DNA from: a virus
Length of the DNA: 64,000 nt
Direction: 5' to 3' (one strand)
Virus record (IMG/VR): IMGVR_UViG_3300032322_002195
Span: 44,838 to 108,837 of that record
The notes below the pieces were generated by a model that was given only the letters and a program-made list of their open reading frames with translations, had not been told where the DNA came from and ran no database searches. Shown piece after piece: positions 16,398 to 25,422 of this stretch (positions are counted from its first letter, which is position 1; the number at the start of each line of letters is the position of its first letter). The position numbers and the translations under genes were made by a program.

Positions 16398-18896
16398 ATG
16401 AACAGAGATGTATATCCTAAAGTAAAGATTATTATTAACGAATCTATGAAAGAAGCTAAAACCTTCAATGATTCAAAAGTAAGACCAGAACATTTGGTTT
16501 TATCTATCTTAATGGATTATGATAATGAATGTGTTAAAGCGTTAAATTTTTTAAATGTAAATACATCAGAATTATATGATAGATTATCTGACCACCTTAA
16601 AAGAAGCGATATAAATCCTAGAATAAATGTATATTTAAAAAAAACCATTCCATTTTCAGATGAAACAAAAGTTATCATAAAATCTTTGGATGAAGAATGT
16701 GAAAAATTAAATGACAATATGATTGATACGATTCATATTATGTTGGCCATTTTGATTAAAAAAAATGAAATAAGTGAAATGTTAAATGAATTTTATGGTG
16801 TTACATATGATAGTTTTAAAAATGTTATAAAAAATATGAAAGAAGAATACAACAACGCATATGAAGGTGACGAAATAAATGATGAGAATGAATCATTCAA
16901 AAAGAAACCAAAGCAAAATGATAACAAAAGTAAAACCCCAGTTTTAGATAATTTCTGTAGAGACGTATCAAAGGCTGTTGAAAAGGGTGAAATAGACCCA
17001 GTTGTTGGGCGTACTGTTGAAATAAAACGTGTTTCACAAATTCTTTCTAGAAGAAAAAAGAACAACCCAATTTTGATTGGTGAACCAGGCGTAGGTAAAA
17101 CCGCTATTGTAGAAGGTCTGGCTCAATTAATAAAAGATGGTAACGCACCTAGAACACTAATTTATAAAAGAATTTTTACATTAGATTTGGCTTCATTGGT
17201 TGCTGGTACAAAATATCGTGGACAATTTGAAGAGAGGATGAAAGCCGTTTTGGAAGAATGCAAGGCCAACCCAGATATAATTCTTTTTATTGATGAATTA
17301 CACACTATTGTTGGTGCTGGAAATGCTTCTGGGTCATTAGACGCTTCAAACATATTCAAACCAGCTTTAGCACGTGGTGAAATACAAATTATTGGTGCTA
17401 CCACATTGGATGAATATAGAGAAAATATTGAAAAAGATGGTGCGCTTACCAGACGCTTTCAACAAGTATTGGTTGAAGAACCTACATTGGAAGAAACAAA
17501 AACCATTCTAATGAACATCAAAGAAAAATATGAGAAACACCATAAAGTAACTTATACTGAAGAAGCTATTGATGAATGTGTTAAACTATCAGCTAGATAT
17601 ATAATGGATAGGTCTATGCCAGATAAAGCAATTGATGTTTTGGATGAAGCTGGTGCAACAACAAATGTTGTTTTAGAAAAACCAGAAAAAATTAAAGAAT
17701 TAGAAATAAAGAAAAATCAAATTTTAGAAAAGAAAAAAGAAGTTGTCTTAAAACAAAAGTATGAAGAAGCTGCTAAGCTTAGGGATGATGAAAGGAAAAC
17801 TCTAGACCAACTTCAATTAGCTATGAATGAATGGAATGAGTCTTTAGATAAAAAAACAACTGTTGTTGGTGTTGAATTAATCTCTGAAGTTGTATCAATG
17901 ATGACAGGAATTCCTTTAACAAAGATTTCAATTCAAGAAAGCAAAAGATTGATTAATCTAGATAAAGAATTAACTGGTAAGATTATAGGTCAAGATGATG
18001 CTGTTATTAAAGTAGTTAAAGCAATTAAACGTAATAGAATTGGAATCAAAGATAAAAATAAACCTGTTGGAACCTACATTTTCCTTGGTCCCAGCGGGGT
18101 TGGTAAAACTTTATTAGCAAAATTGTTGGCTGAACATGTCTATGGGGATTCTGATGCTCTTATTAGAATGGATATGTCTGAATATATGGAAAAACATTCT
18201 GTTTCTAGAATGGTTGGAGCCCCTCCAGGTTACGTTGGTTATGAACAAGGTGGACAATTAACTGAAAAAGTTAGAAGAAAACCTCATTGTGTTATTCTAT
18301 TCGATGAAATTGAAAAAGCACATGAGGACGTATTCAACCTACTTCTTCAACTACTAGATGAAGGTCACTTGACTGATGGTTTGGGTAGAAAGATTAATTT
18401 TAAAAATGCTTTGATAATAATGACATCAAACATCGGTGTTAAAGAAGTAAACTCTTTTGGTAAAACTTTAGGTTTTGAAACGGCTGCTTCTATTGTCAAC
18501 GAAGAAAATAAAGCTCGTGATATCATTGAAAAAGCTTTGAAGAAAAAATTTAGACCAGAATTTTTAAACCGTATTGATGAAGCTATTATTTTCAGGGGTT
18601 TAACTGAAGAGGATATTCATAAAATAATTTATCTAGAAGTTGAAAGTTTAGAAAAAAGATTAAATGAATTGAATTTTAAACTTAAAATAAGTAACGAAGC
18701 TGTTGAATTTTTAGCAAAACAAGGATACGATGAAGCTTATGGTGCTAGACCCTTGGCCAGAGCAATACAACACTATGTAGAAGACGCTATTGCGGATGAA
18801 ATACTAAACGAAACAATAAAAGAAGGTGAAACAATTTCAATAGGTTTAGATAAAGAAAAAATAACGATAAAATCAATAAAATCAAAAACAAAATAA
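16398..18896 (+). CDS. clpC: ClpC-type AAA+ unfoldase
   Basis: 832 aa from the ATG at 16398, chosen because the promoter -7 box ends at 16382; the frame extends further up but would overlap the divergent gene. Double Clp_N repeat (about 5-140), AAA1 with [13 protein letters not shown] and [14 protein letters not shown], a UVR-like [12 protein letters not shown] in the middle domain, and AAA2 with [12 protein letters not shown] and [14 protein letters not shown]. The loop TLGFE after AAA2 Walker B matches the ClpP-docking L/IGF tripeptide, so it may borrow host ClpP. Full length and no missing motif. Confidence 0.93.
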   Translation: MNRDVYPKVKIIINESMKEAKTFNDSKVRPEHLVLSILMDYDNECVKALNFLNVNTSELYDRLSDHLKRSDINPRINVYLKKTIPFSDETKVIIKSLDEECEKLNDNMIDTIHIMLAILIKKNEISEMLNEFYGVTYDSFKNVIKNMKEEYNNAYEGDEINDENESFKKKPKQNDNKSKTPVLDNFCRDVSKAVEKGEIDPVVGRTVEIKRVSQILSRRKKNNPILIGEPGVGKTAIVEGLAQLIKDGNAPRTLIYKRIFTLDLASLVAGTKYRGQFEERMKAVLEECKANPDIILFIDELHTIVGAGNASGSLDASNIFKPALARGEIQIIGATTLDEYRENIEKDGALTRRFQQVLVEEPTLEETKTILMNIKEKYEKHHKVTYTEEAIDECVKLSARYIMDRSMPDKAIDVLDEAGATTNVVLEKPEKIKELEIKKNQILEKKKEVVLKQKYEEAAKLRDDERKTLDQLQLAMNEWNESLDKKTTVVGVELISEVVSMMTGIPLTKISIQESKRLINLDKELTGKIIGQDDAVIKVVKAIKRNRIGIKDKNKPVGTYIFLGPSGVGKTLLAKLLAEHVYGDSDALIRMDMSEYMEKHSVSRMVGAPPGYVGYEQGGQLTEKVRRKPHCVILFDEIEKAHEDVFNLLLQLLDEGHLTDGLGRKINFKNALIIMTSNIGVKEVNSFGKTLGFETAASIVNEENKARDIIEKALKKKFRPEFLNRIDEAIIFRGLTEEDIHKIIYLEVESLEKRLNELNFKLKISNEAVEFLAKQGYDEAYGARPLARAIQHYVEDAIADEILNETIKEGETISIGLDKEKITIKSIKSKTK

Positions 18897-18900
18897 TTAA

Positions 18901-18926
18901 GGGCCAGAATTTTCTGGCTCTTTTTT
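18901..18926 (+). terminator. terminator after clpC
   Basis: GGGCCAGAA and TTCTGGCTC form a stem closed by a short loop and followed by six T. It begins 5 bases after the clpC stop. Confidence 0.85.
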
Positions 18927-18938
18927 ATATTTATTGAT

Positions 18939-19670
18939 ATGATTGAGGATATTCTAAAAGATAAGTATGGTAATTATTTAGTTGGCTTAGACATCTATGA
19001 AAATAGAGGTAGTCTTAGATTGTCTAGAATTATTATAAAACCAGAATATATGGGTAAAGGTATTGGTAGCAAAATTATGGAAGATTTGGTAGAGTATGCT
19101 GACAATAATAAAAAAATAATCGTTCTGACCCCATCAAGTGATTTTGGCGGTAATAAAAACCGTTTGATACAATTTTATAAACGTTTTGGTTTTAAACACA
19201 ACAAAGGCCACCATAAAAGTTTTGAATTTATGGACTCTATGATTAGATATCCAAATTTAAATGAAACTATGAAACCATTTATAAAAACTTTACTTAGAGA
19301 AAGTTTGATGACTAAAGAAGATTCTGTTATTAGACAAGTTGTTGATTTTGTTAATTTTTCTAAAGAATTCTTAGGTATTGACGATGATATTAAAGTTAAA
19401 TTGGCATTTGAAAGGACACCAGATTTAAAAACAACAGCTTATTACAGCACCAATGGTTTTGTGGTCGTATACGCAAAAGATAGAGCCATAATAGATGTTT
19501 GCCGTTCAATAGCTCATGAGCTAGTTCATCATAAACAAAACTTGGATGGGAGACTTAGAGATGCTGCTCGTGATGGTGAAGACGGTTCACCAATAGAAAA
19601 TGAGGCAAACGCTATTTCTGGTATTATAATTAGAAAATACGGTAGACTTAATCCAGAGATTTATGTGTAA
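18939..19670 (+). CDS. fusion of GNAT acetyltransferase and HExxH metallopeptidase-like domains
   Basis: 243 aa. Residues 1-95 are GNAT-like: SRIIIKPEYMGKGIGSKIME carries the Q/RxxGxG/A acetyl-CoA loop and FYKRFGFKHNKGHH the usual FYxxxGF. Residues about 105-243 have AHELVHHKQN with an HExxH zinc motif and a later acidic ENEANAISG that could give the third ligand. Between them is FIKTLLRESLMTKE, a protease-site-like junction. An ATATTTATT box lies at 18927-18935, 3 bases before the ATG. The two domains may act on the same target; this is not known. Confidence 0.8.
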   Translation: MIEDILKDKYGNYLVGLDIYENRGSLRLSRIIIKPEYMGKGIGSKIMEDLVEYADNNKKIIVLTPSSDFGGNKNRLIQFYKRFGFKHNKGHHKSFEFMDSMIRYPNLNETMKPFIKTLLRESLMTKEDSVIRQVVDFVNFSKEFLGIDDDIKVKLAFERTPDLKTTAYYSTNGFVVVYAKDRAIIDVCRSIAHELVHHKQNLDGRLRDAARDGEDGSPIENEANAISGIIIRKYGRLNPEIYV

Positions 19671-20520
19671 CACAAAACAACTTTTACGAGAAGAACTTTA
19701 TTTACACAATAGAAAAAAACTATTGTCTGAACAATCTCTATTGATTATACAAGATGATTTTTACGTCAAAACAACATTAGGTATCGATAAATTCCTTTAT
19801 GAAAATAATTTATTTGAATACAAAAAATTAATAATTGAACAACAAATAATTATAGAATCAATGCTAGTTTCTATAAACAATTATTTAGGTAATATGGTTC
19901 AAAAAGGTAAAGAAAAATCTTTGCAGTTAATGAATGATATTAAAAATGTTAAAGATTTAGCAATATTATTTAAAAATATTTTACTGGACCCAAAATTGAT
20001 GGAAGAAGCTATTGAAAATGTTAAAAATGCTATTAATAATCAGTTGGATAGAATTAAATTGTTGATAGAAAAAGTTATTCAAGTTATTTCTGTAAATTTG
20101 GTTGGTTTTACAGATAAATTAAAAACTTTTTTAGATAATGTTTTAAAATATGGTAAAGAATTCCTTGATAAAAAAGGCTGGGTTGGCTTTATAATGGGGT
20201 TAGGATTAGCCGTGTTATTAACATGGGTTAATAAAAATTGGTTGGAAAAATTAGGGGGTGTAGTTTTGGACAAAACGATAGAGCAAATTAAAAACATTGA
20301 GTCAGTTATAAATATTTTCAATAGCTTAAAAGATTTGTCATCATACGTTGCCAGTAACTTAGGTATTGAAAACATCCTAAAATGGTTTATAAATTTTGGT
20401 ACTAAGACTCAATTAATTGGTGTAACGTTTTTAGCAGCTGAAATAATCAAAATAATTTACGATATTTTAGTCCCAACGGTTAGAGACGTAAAAACAAGAT
20501 TTAATTTGTCAAAAACTTAA
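19663..20520 (+). CDS. hypothetical protein with two hydrophobic segments
   Basis: 285 aa, overlapping the upstream gene by 8 bases. Begins MCNTKQLLREELYLHNRKK with a LLRE motif, then a long helical region, and hydrophobic segments at about 172-190 (GWVGFIMGLGLAVLLTWV) and 250-270 (IGVTFLAAEIIKIIYDIL). Either a membrane protein or a DNA-injected internal virion protein; no family recognised. Confidence 0.7.
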   Translation: MCNTKQLLREELYLHNRKKLLSEQSLLIIQDDFYVKTTLGIDKFLYENNLFEYKKLIIEQQIIIESMLVSINNYLGNMVQKGKEKSLQLMNDIKNVKDLAILFKNILLDPKLMEEAIENVKNAINNQLDRIKLLIEKVIQVISVNLVGFTDKLKTFLDNVLKYGKEFLDKKGWVGFIMGLGLAVLLTWVNKNWLEKLGGVVLDKTIEQIKNIESVINIFNSLKDLSSYVASNLGIENILKWFINFGTKTQLIGVTFLAAEIIKIIYDILVPTVRDVKTRFNLSKT

Positions 20521-20530
20521 TAAACTGCTC

Positions 20531-20698
20531 ATGTATAATAAAAAAACTATATTAGAATCTCTAAAAAGATTATTAGAAGCCAATAAAAATAAAGTTGATA
20601 TTGGTGATGAAATACATTTACCAGACCTTACGATGAAGAAAAAAGATTTATTAAAATATCTAAAAAATACTTATAACATAATTCTTAAAGAAGATTAA
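20531..20698 (+). CDS. small hypothetical protein
   Basis: 55 aa: starts MYNKKTILESLKRLLEANKN, ends NTYNIILKED. It fills the gap between its neighbours (10 bases after one, 1 base before the next) on the same strand. The N terminus again has a LLEA motif like other proteins of this cluster. Confidence 0.6.
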   Translation: MYNKKTILESLKRLLEANKNKVDIGDEIHLPDLTMKKKDLLKYLKNTYNIILKED

Positions 20699-20699
20699 A

Positions 20700-21338
20700 A
20701 TGAACACAATTAAAGGTGGTAAAGCAGATAAAATGTCTGTTGAAAACATTGCAAATAAATTCAACGTATCTGTTGAAAAAGTTAAGGCACAAATTAAAAA
20801 AGGTGTTGAGATTGAAAAAGAACACACCAATGATAAAGAAAAAGCAACAGAAATAGCCATGGACCACGTATCTGAATTTCCAGATTACTACGATAGAATA
20901 GAAAAAATGGAAAAGGATGCTAAGAAAAAATGGGAAGTTAATGAATCAAAACTTATTATTAAGAGTTTATTAAAAGAAGGTCTTACTAGAAAAGAAATTA
21001 TTGATTTTTTCTTGGAATTAGGTTTTTTCTTGTCTTTAAATTTAGCAAAAGTTCAACAAGAGGCAAAAGATTCTAACTCATTAACCGAATTAAATCTAAT
21101 GATGCAAACTATTAGTAAACCATTGATAAACGGTAAAAATATTTTTGAGTTAAATAAAGAAATCAGTTCAATAGTTAATAACCCTAAAATGTTGTCGGCA
21201 CTATTAGGGCAAGTAAAAAATTTGATAGAATATGTTGAACCTAGAATAAAAAAATACGTTAAAGATAGTGATAAAAAAAATATATGGCTTAAAAAAATGG
21301 ATAATTTTAAAACCATATATTTGAATATAATTAAATAG
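20700..21338 (+). CDS. DUF5661-like phage protein
   Basis: 212 aa. Residues 1-75 read GGKADKMSVENIANKF, KKGVEIEKEHTNDKEKATEI, AMDHVSEFPDYYDRIEKME, which I know as a DUF5661-type block found in many large phages. From about 80 there is ESKLIIKSLLKEGLTRKEII, another LxE-type site, followed by a helical region. Last gene of the rightward cluster; its end overlaps the convergent GNAT gene by 8 bases. Confidence 0.8.
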   Translation: MNTIKGGKADKMSVENIANKFNVSVEKVKAQIKKGVEIEKEHTNDKEKATEIAMDHVSEFPDYYDRIEKMEKDAKKKWEVNESKLIIKSLLKEGLTRKEIIDFFLELGFFLSLNLAKVQQEAKDSNSLTELNLMMQTISKPLINGKNIFELNKEISSIVNNPKMLSALLGQVKNLIEYVEPRIKKYVKDSDKKNIWLKKMDNFKTIYLNIIK

Positions 21339-21753
21339 TGATTTCACCAACATACTCGTGACTAAAACAAATTCGTTTGTTGTCAAAGTAATGTTCCTTG
21401 TACATATTCTTAACCGTAACATCCTTACGCAATTTTCTATTTTTGCTGGTGCCAACCCAAAGTGGTGACTTCTCCCTGTAATGGCCCATGCGTGGATGAC
21501 TAGTTCTAGAAAAATATCTGTGACCTTGGTCAATATGAATCTGACCAATCGCATCTGAAAATCTCACTCCAATTCCCATACCTTGATAATCTGGAAGAAT
21601 AACCGTTCGATGACCACGCCATGCATTTTTTAATGTACCGCTAGGCAAAGTTAAAGTTGCTCCAAATGCAACAACTTGGTTTTCCCAAACCCCTACATAA
21701 CATCTAGCTGCTTTATTTATATTTCCATCTAAATAGTGATGGTCTTTAAACAT
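21331..21753 (-). CDS. GNAT-like acetyltransferase partner of ABC ATPase (COG2401-like pair)
   Basis: 140 aa. NAWRGHRTVILPDYQGMGIG (about 44-63) holds the acetyl-CoA loop of GNAT enzymes, followed by SHPRMGHYREKSPLWVGTSK. Archaeal and bacterial COG2401 proteins fuse such a domain to an ABC ATPase; here the two are separate genes overlapping by 25 bases. Substrate unknown. Confidence 0.75.
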   Translation of the reverse strand: MFKDHHYLDGNINKAARCYVGVWENQVVAFGATLTLPSGTLKNAWRGHRTVILPDYQGMGIGVRFSDAIGQIHIDQGHRYFSRTSHPRMGHYREKSPLWVGTSKNRKLRKDVTVKNMYKEHYFDNKRICFSHEYVGEITI

Positions 21754-22418
21754 TCCCCAACTATCATAGTTTGTGCGATATATTTTGATAGTGATTTTTG
21801 GTCGGACAAAAAAAAACCGTGAAGCAATTCACCAGTATCCGTATTTAAAACCCAATCAGGTTCCAACCAATCAATGATGTCATAATGACATGTTGATAGA
21901 ACAACATTTTCAATATCATTACTTTTGATATATTTTGATAAAGCTACGCTAGCTGCTTTTGCTACGTTACGGTCAACAACGCTGGTATATTCATCAATAA
22001 CAGCACCAGTTTTAAGCTTTCTGGCTAAGTCAGCTCTGAATTTCTCACCATTGGATAAAACATCATATGGCTTATACCACGAAGGGATTGAATTAAAACC
22101 AACAGAGCTAAGTCTGTTGACACCATTGTCTGGTGTGTCAAAATGTGATATGACTGCTTTCTTAGATTCCCAAATAGGGTTCTCTTCTGAACCAAAATGC
22201 CGTAATAAAGTTGATTTTCCAGACCCTGAAGAACCTACAATCACACCTAATTTAAAACTTTTAGGCAATTTTTTTGGAAATTTCCATGGATAAAATTTTG
22301 AAGTGCCGTCAAATCGGCAATCGAATGCCGTTTCTGTTGCCGAAATAAATTCATCTTTATTAACTGAGCAAATCAAAGGCTCAGATTCTTTTTCCAATTT
22401 CTCAATCAAGTTATCCAT
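21729..22418 (-). CDS. ABC-type ATPase (COG2401-like), soluble
   Basis: 229 aa. Walker A GVIVGSSGSGKSTLLRHFG (about 58-76), signature-like VLSNGEKFRADLARKL (about 120-135), Walker B-like GAVIDEYTSVVDRNVA with Asp-Glu, and a switch His in LSTCHYDIIDWLEPDWV. No membrane segments, so not a transporter by itself. It precedes and overlaps the acetyltransferase gene. A perfect inverted repeat lies directly upstream of its ATG. Confidence 0.85.
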   Translation of the reverse strand: MDNLIEKLEKESEPLICSVNKDEFISATETAFDCRFDGTSKFYPWKFPKKLPKSFKLGVIVGSSGSGKSTLLRHFGSEENPIWESKKAVISHFDTPDNGVNRLSSVGFNSIPSWYKPYDVLSNGEKFRADLARKLKTGAVIDEYTSVVDRNVAKAASVALSKYIKSNDIENVVLSTCHYDIIDWLEPDWVLNTDTGELLHGFFLSDQKSLSKYIAQTMIVGECLKTITI

Positions 22419-22419
22419 A

Positions 22420-22448
22420 TGTCACAAAAATATATTAAATTTGTGACA
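22420..22448. promoter_or_regulatory. operator-like inverted repeat before the ABC/GNAT operon
   Basis: TGTCACAAA (22420-22428) and TTTGTGACA (22440-22448) are perfect 9-base arms separated by 11 A/T bases. One arm abuts the start codon at 22418, so a bound dimer would block expression. Confidence 0.6.
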
Positions 22449-22462
22449 AGTAAAGACAAAAA

Positions 22463-22498
22463 AATGGCTAGACATTTTGAAAAAAATGCCCAGCCATT
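22463..22498 (-). terminator. terminator after the 70-aa gene
   Basis: On the minus strand AATGGCTGGGCATTTT and AAAATGTCTAGCCATT pair (two wobbles) around a 4-base loop, followed by a T run. It lies between two leftward genes and separates the 70-aa gene from the ABC/GNAT operon. Confidence 0.75.
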
Positions 22499-22516
22499 AA
22501 TATTTTAATAGTGTGA

Positions 22517-22729
22517 TTATTTCTTTTTAACCTCAGTCAAAGATTTGACAGCAGCCTCTAATTTAGCAATTTTACTTTCCAGTACTGTTGCTTTATCTGA
22601 TTTATTTTTAGCTTGTTCGTTAATCCACTCTTGTTTTTTTACAGCAACAGCTTCGTTAACAATTTTGTCAATCAAATCGACTAATTCACTCTCTTTAATC
22701 TTAACTGTTTTTTTTGCTACTTTTGACAT
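22517..22729 (-). CDS. small coiled-coil protein
   Basis: 70 aa, Lys-rich and helical. KIKESELVDLIDKIVNEAVA at the N terminus resembles the ITExQL...LNE start of other proteins here; the rest is a short coiled coil (ESKIAKLEAAVKSLTEVKKK). ATATTTATA box at 22761-22769. Confidence 0.65.
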   Translation of the reverse strand: MSKVAKKTVKIKESELVDLIDKIVNEAVAVKKQEWINEQAKNKSDKATVLESKIAKLEAAVKSLTEVKKK

Positions 22730-22760
22730 TTGTTTGAGTTTTATAAAATCTTATTATTAC

Positions 22761-22769
22761 TATAAATAT
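22761..22769 (-). promoter_or_regulatory. ATATTTATA box (putative late promoter)
   Basis: Coding-strand ATATTTATA about 32 bases upstream of the 70-aa gene, downstream of the 51-aa gene. Confidence 0.4.
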
Positions 22770-22807
22770 ATCGAATTTATAAAAAAGATTCATATCGTTT
22801 AAAAATC

Positions 22808-22963
22808 TTACTCGTCAACTCTAACCACATCAAATATAGTAAGTAAATCGTATAAATTAAGTCTTTTAATTTTGGAAAAATATTCCTGAGCTTCTATTAG
22901 TGAATTAGCTATCGTGTAAGTTATTGTCTCACCAAAACTGTTTTTAAGTGCGTATTTATTCAT
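22808..22963 (-). CDS. small hypothetical protein
   Basis: 51 aa: starts MNKYALKNSFGETITYTIAN and continues SLIEAQEYFSKIKRLN. It is compact, with a strand-helix pattern seen in small phage proteins of the same size, and sits 24 bases downstream of the DUF458 gene. No function known. Confidence 0.6.
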   Translation of the reverse strand: MNKYALKNSFGETITYTIANSLIEAQEYFSKIKRLNLYDLLTIFDVVRVDE

Positions 22964-22987
22964 TTTTAATTTTTATTATTAAATAAG

Positions 22988-23518
22988 TTAACATAATTTA
23001 TCAGCACATGATGAACTAGCGTAAGCATCTGGTTTTATTTTAAAATCATAACCCATTCCAAGTATATAACCAACAGCATGTTGTAATGCTTTATTTGAAT
23101 CATATGTTGGATTTGGATTGATATCAGCATGAATTTCAAGTTTAACTCCATAAGAATCCAATAAGCTTGCTATACTGTAAGCAGCTTCAATAGATTTACC
23201 AACTTCATAAACCATTCTTTCATTTATGATTTCTTTATCTGCTAATTTTCTATTAGTTTGTTTTGTTTTAAATGTGTGCATATGAGTGTGAGATATCACA
23301 ATACCACCACGACCAACAATAACACCACCACCTAAATCCTCAAAAGTTGAAATTAAAATTACAGTAACAAAATTATATTTTGGACCACTAATTTTTTGAG
23401 AGTCAGTCCCAATTGAAACCTTTAATGTGTATCCCTTTTCAACTTCTTCTATTATAATACTTTCTAAGTAATCATTAATAGGTACTGTAATTTTTTTGTT
23501 GTTTCTTTTCCATTCCAT
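22988..23518 (-). CDS. DUF458 (YkuK-like) RNase H-fold protein
   Basis: 176 aa. VSIGTDSQKI (about 34), an ISHTHMHTFKTKQT stretch, EIHADINPNPTYDSNKALQH and GMGYDFKIKPDAYASSSCAD are hallmark stretches of the DUF458/YkuK family. The conserved Asp and Glu fit a ribonuclease H-like metal site, though activity is not established. Complete length. Confidence 0.9.
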   Translation of the reverse strand: MEWKRNNKKITVPINDYLESIIIEEVEKGYTLKVSIGTDSQKISGPKYNFVTVILISTFEDLGGGVIVGRGGIVISHTHMHTFKTKQTNRKLADKEIINERMVYEVGKSIEAAYSIASLLDSYGVKLEIHADINPNPTYDSNKALQHAVGYILGMGYDFKIKPDAYASSSCADKLC

Positions 23519-23553
23519 TTTATTTAGTTTTTAATTTTGTTATTAATAAAAAA

Positions 23554-23575
23554 AACCCCAGTTAATTCTGGGGTT
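23554..23575. terminator. terminator between LRR and DUF458 genes
   Basis: AACCCCAG and CTGGGGTT pair around TTAATT, with A and T runs outside. It lies 5 bases beyond the LRR gene's stop on the minus strand. Confidence 0.8.
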
Positions 23576-23579
23576 AAAT

Positions 23580-24992
23580 TTAGTTTATTAAAGTTTGTGG
23601 TAACAAACTTTTTAATTTTCTATAATTTTCCACCCCTATATCTTCTTCTCTTACCCCTAGTCTATGTAACGAACCACCGTTACTTTTATCCAAATAAGAA
23701 ATTTCATACGGTATATCTTTAATTATATTTCCAGTTAGGTTCAAAAAAACAAGATTTTTAAGATTGCCAATTTCACTTGGCAATTTTTTTATTTTATTGT
23801 CCGTCAGAACCAACATTTCTAGAGTTGTCAAATTACCTATAGATGGATGTAAATCAACCAATCCAGCTCCAGTTATAATAAGCTGGTCGATTAATTTAAA
23901 TTTACTCATGTCTGGTAATTTTGGTACTTCTCTTCTCATAATTTTTATTGTCGGTACATTCTCATGATACATTTCAAACAAACTCTCAGAAAAACCAAAC
24001 TTGATTAGAAAGTCTAAATATTTGTTTGAATCTAATCCCTTTTTGTAATCTTTAGCCATTCCCATCAATTCCTCATAAAAGAAATTACTTAATCCTTCGC
24101 TTTCCACCAAAACATTTTCATAAATTCCAACATTTTGTGCGTTCTTTCTGTCTTTTAATTGACCCGTTTCAAAATGTATTTGAAACAACTCATCCGATTC
24201 TTTTGTAAAAAATTTGTTATTTATTATAATATAAATATCAGAGTTTTCACCGTTTGGTTTTTTATAATTTTGAGTGTAATTCTTAAACATACCATTGCCT
24301 TCTTTAGCCGTACACCAGTTGGCAAATTTATCAAATATAACATTTGCAGATGTTGTCTTTGGAATAAATAATGTAAATTTTCTATCCCTTACTGGTATTT
24401 CAGCTTGCCCAGACTCAACAAATTTATTCATGGTCCTCTCAACAGCGCTTGGTTCTCTTTCAATAAATGGGTCCACAGCATCAAAAAGTTGAGCCAATGA
24501 CTTGTATTGATTGATATTAGTCGGGTCGCTAATGTGTTTAAGACTATAACTAGCAGAACATAATTCCTTAAATTTCTTTTTTCGTTTGTTGTCTTCAAAC
24601 ATAACAAGATAAGTTTTGGCTTGTGGCAAATCTTCAGTTACAAACCTAGAAGCTTGCGCCATTTCTTTTTCAGAACCTGTTTTGATGTACCTAGTAAAAG
24701 TGTTTAACATCCATTGCAAATACATTTTGTTTTCCGTTGGGTCTGCAACAACCATATCAGCAAACACATTTGAAGCAACACTAATCTTTTTTAAGATTCT
24801 ACCCTTTTCATTAAACCTAGTAGAGTTAATAGCAATAACTTCTCCACTATTTGTTAAAATAGGGTTGCCTTGAAAACCTAATTCTAAAAGTTCTTTTAAC
24901 TTTAAATTAGTTCTTTCAACATCAATGTTTTCAAAAACATCAAACTGCTCAGCCAAAAAAGTTAATCTATCTGTTATATTAGACTCTTTCAT
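23580..24992 (-). CDS. leucine-rich-repeat protein
   Basis: 470 aa. Residues about 365-445 hold four LRR units (IGNLTTLEMLVLTDNKIKKL, IGNLKNLVFLNLTGNIIKDI). The long N-terminal part (1-350) has no motif I recognise; it includes FTLFIPKTTSANVIFDKFAN and a KPNGENSDIYIIINNKFFTK strand pair. A -7-like TATCTTTG lies at 25007-25014. LRRs imply a protein-binding role, possibly at the host surface or against a host factor. Confidence 0.8.
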   Translation of the reverse strand: MKESNITDRLTFLAEQFDVFENIDVERTNLKLKELLELGFQGNPILTNSGEVIAINSTRFNEKGRILKKISVASNVFADMVVADPTENKMYLQWMLNTFTRYIKTGSEKEMAQASRFVTEDLPQAKTYLVMFEDNKRKKKFKELCSASYSLKHISDPTNINQYKSLAQLFDAVDPFIEREPSAVERTMNKFVESGQAEIPVRDRKFTLFIPKTTSANVIFDKFANWCTAKEGNGMFKNYTQNYKKPNGENSDIYIIINNKFFTKESDELFQIHFETGQLKDRKNAQNVGIYENVLVESEGLSNFFYEELMGMAKDYKKGLDSNKYLDFLIKFGFSESLFEMYHENVPTIKIMRREVPKLPDMSKFKLIDQLIITGAGLVDLHPSIGNLTTLEMLVLTDNKIKKLPSEIGNLKNLVFLNLTGNIIKDIPYEISYLDKSNGGSLHRLGVREEDIGVENYRKLKSLLPQTLIN

Positions 24993-25039
24993 AACACATT
25001 TTAAATCAAAGATACGAAAATATTTTTAACAAGACAAGA

Positions 25040-25381
25040 CTATGGTAAAAATCTTTTCATCAAATCATCGTCCAAATATTCCTCAACCCTACGCTTTAAA
25101 AACCAAGTTAAATTATCAAAACTGTCAGAATCCCTATTTATAACATCTAATAAAACTATGTTTGGATTTTCACCGTCAGTTAACCTATATTTTATCTCGT
25201 CTATAACGTCTGTACGATTATAACTCATAAGTTGTTGTAATATAACACCATAAGTTTCCCATCTAGCCTCTTCATCCTCATTCAATGTTTTCACAATATT
25301 ATTCACATGCTTTTGGTACGCTTTATCCAGTGTAGTTTTTTTTCCTTTTGTGGGTATTATTAACAAATTAAAATCCCTCAT
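25040..25381 (-). CDS. hypothetical protein
   Basis: 113 aa, helical and acidic, starting MRDFNLLIIPTKGKKTTLDK and ending VEEYLDDDLMKRFLP. Upstream ATATTTATA box at 25412-25420. No family recognised. Confidence 0.65.
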   Translation of the reverse strand: MRDFNLLIIPTKGKKTTLDKAYQKHVNNIVKTLNEDEEARWETYGVILQQLMSYNRTDVIDEIKYRLTDGENPNIVLLDVINRDSDSFDNLTWFLKRRVEEYLDDDLMKRFLP

Positions 25382-25411
25382 AAGCGTATTTTAAATAGAA
25401 TCGTTATTTAC

Positions 25412-25420
25412 TATAAATAT
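25412..25420 (-). promoter_or_regulatory. ATATTTATA box (putative late promoter)
   Basis: Coding-strand ATATTTATA 31 bases upstream of the 113-aa gene, in the short gap after the glycosyltransferase gene. Confidence 0.4.
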
Positions 25421-25422
25421 CT

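Noticed and set aside
23537-23722. Short rightward frame over the LRR gene's end
   Set aside because: It runs through a terminator hairpin and lies opposite strongly coding sequence.
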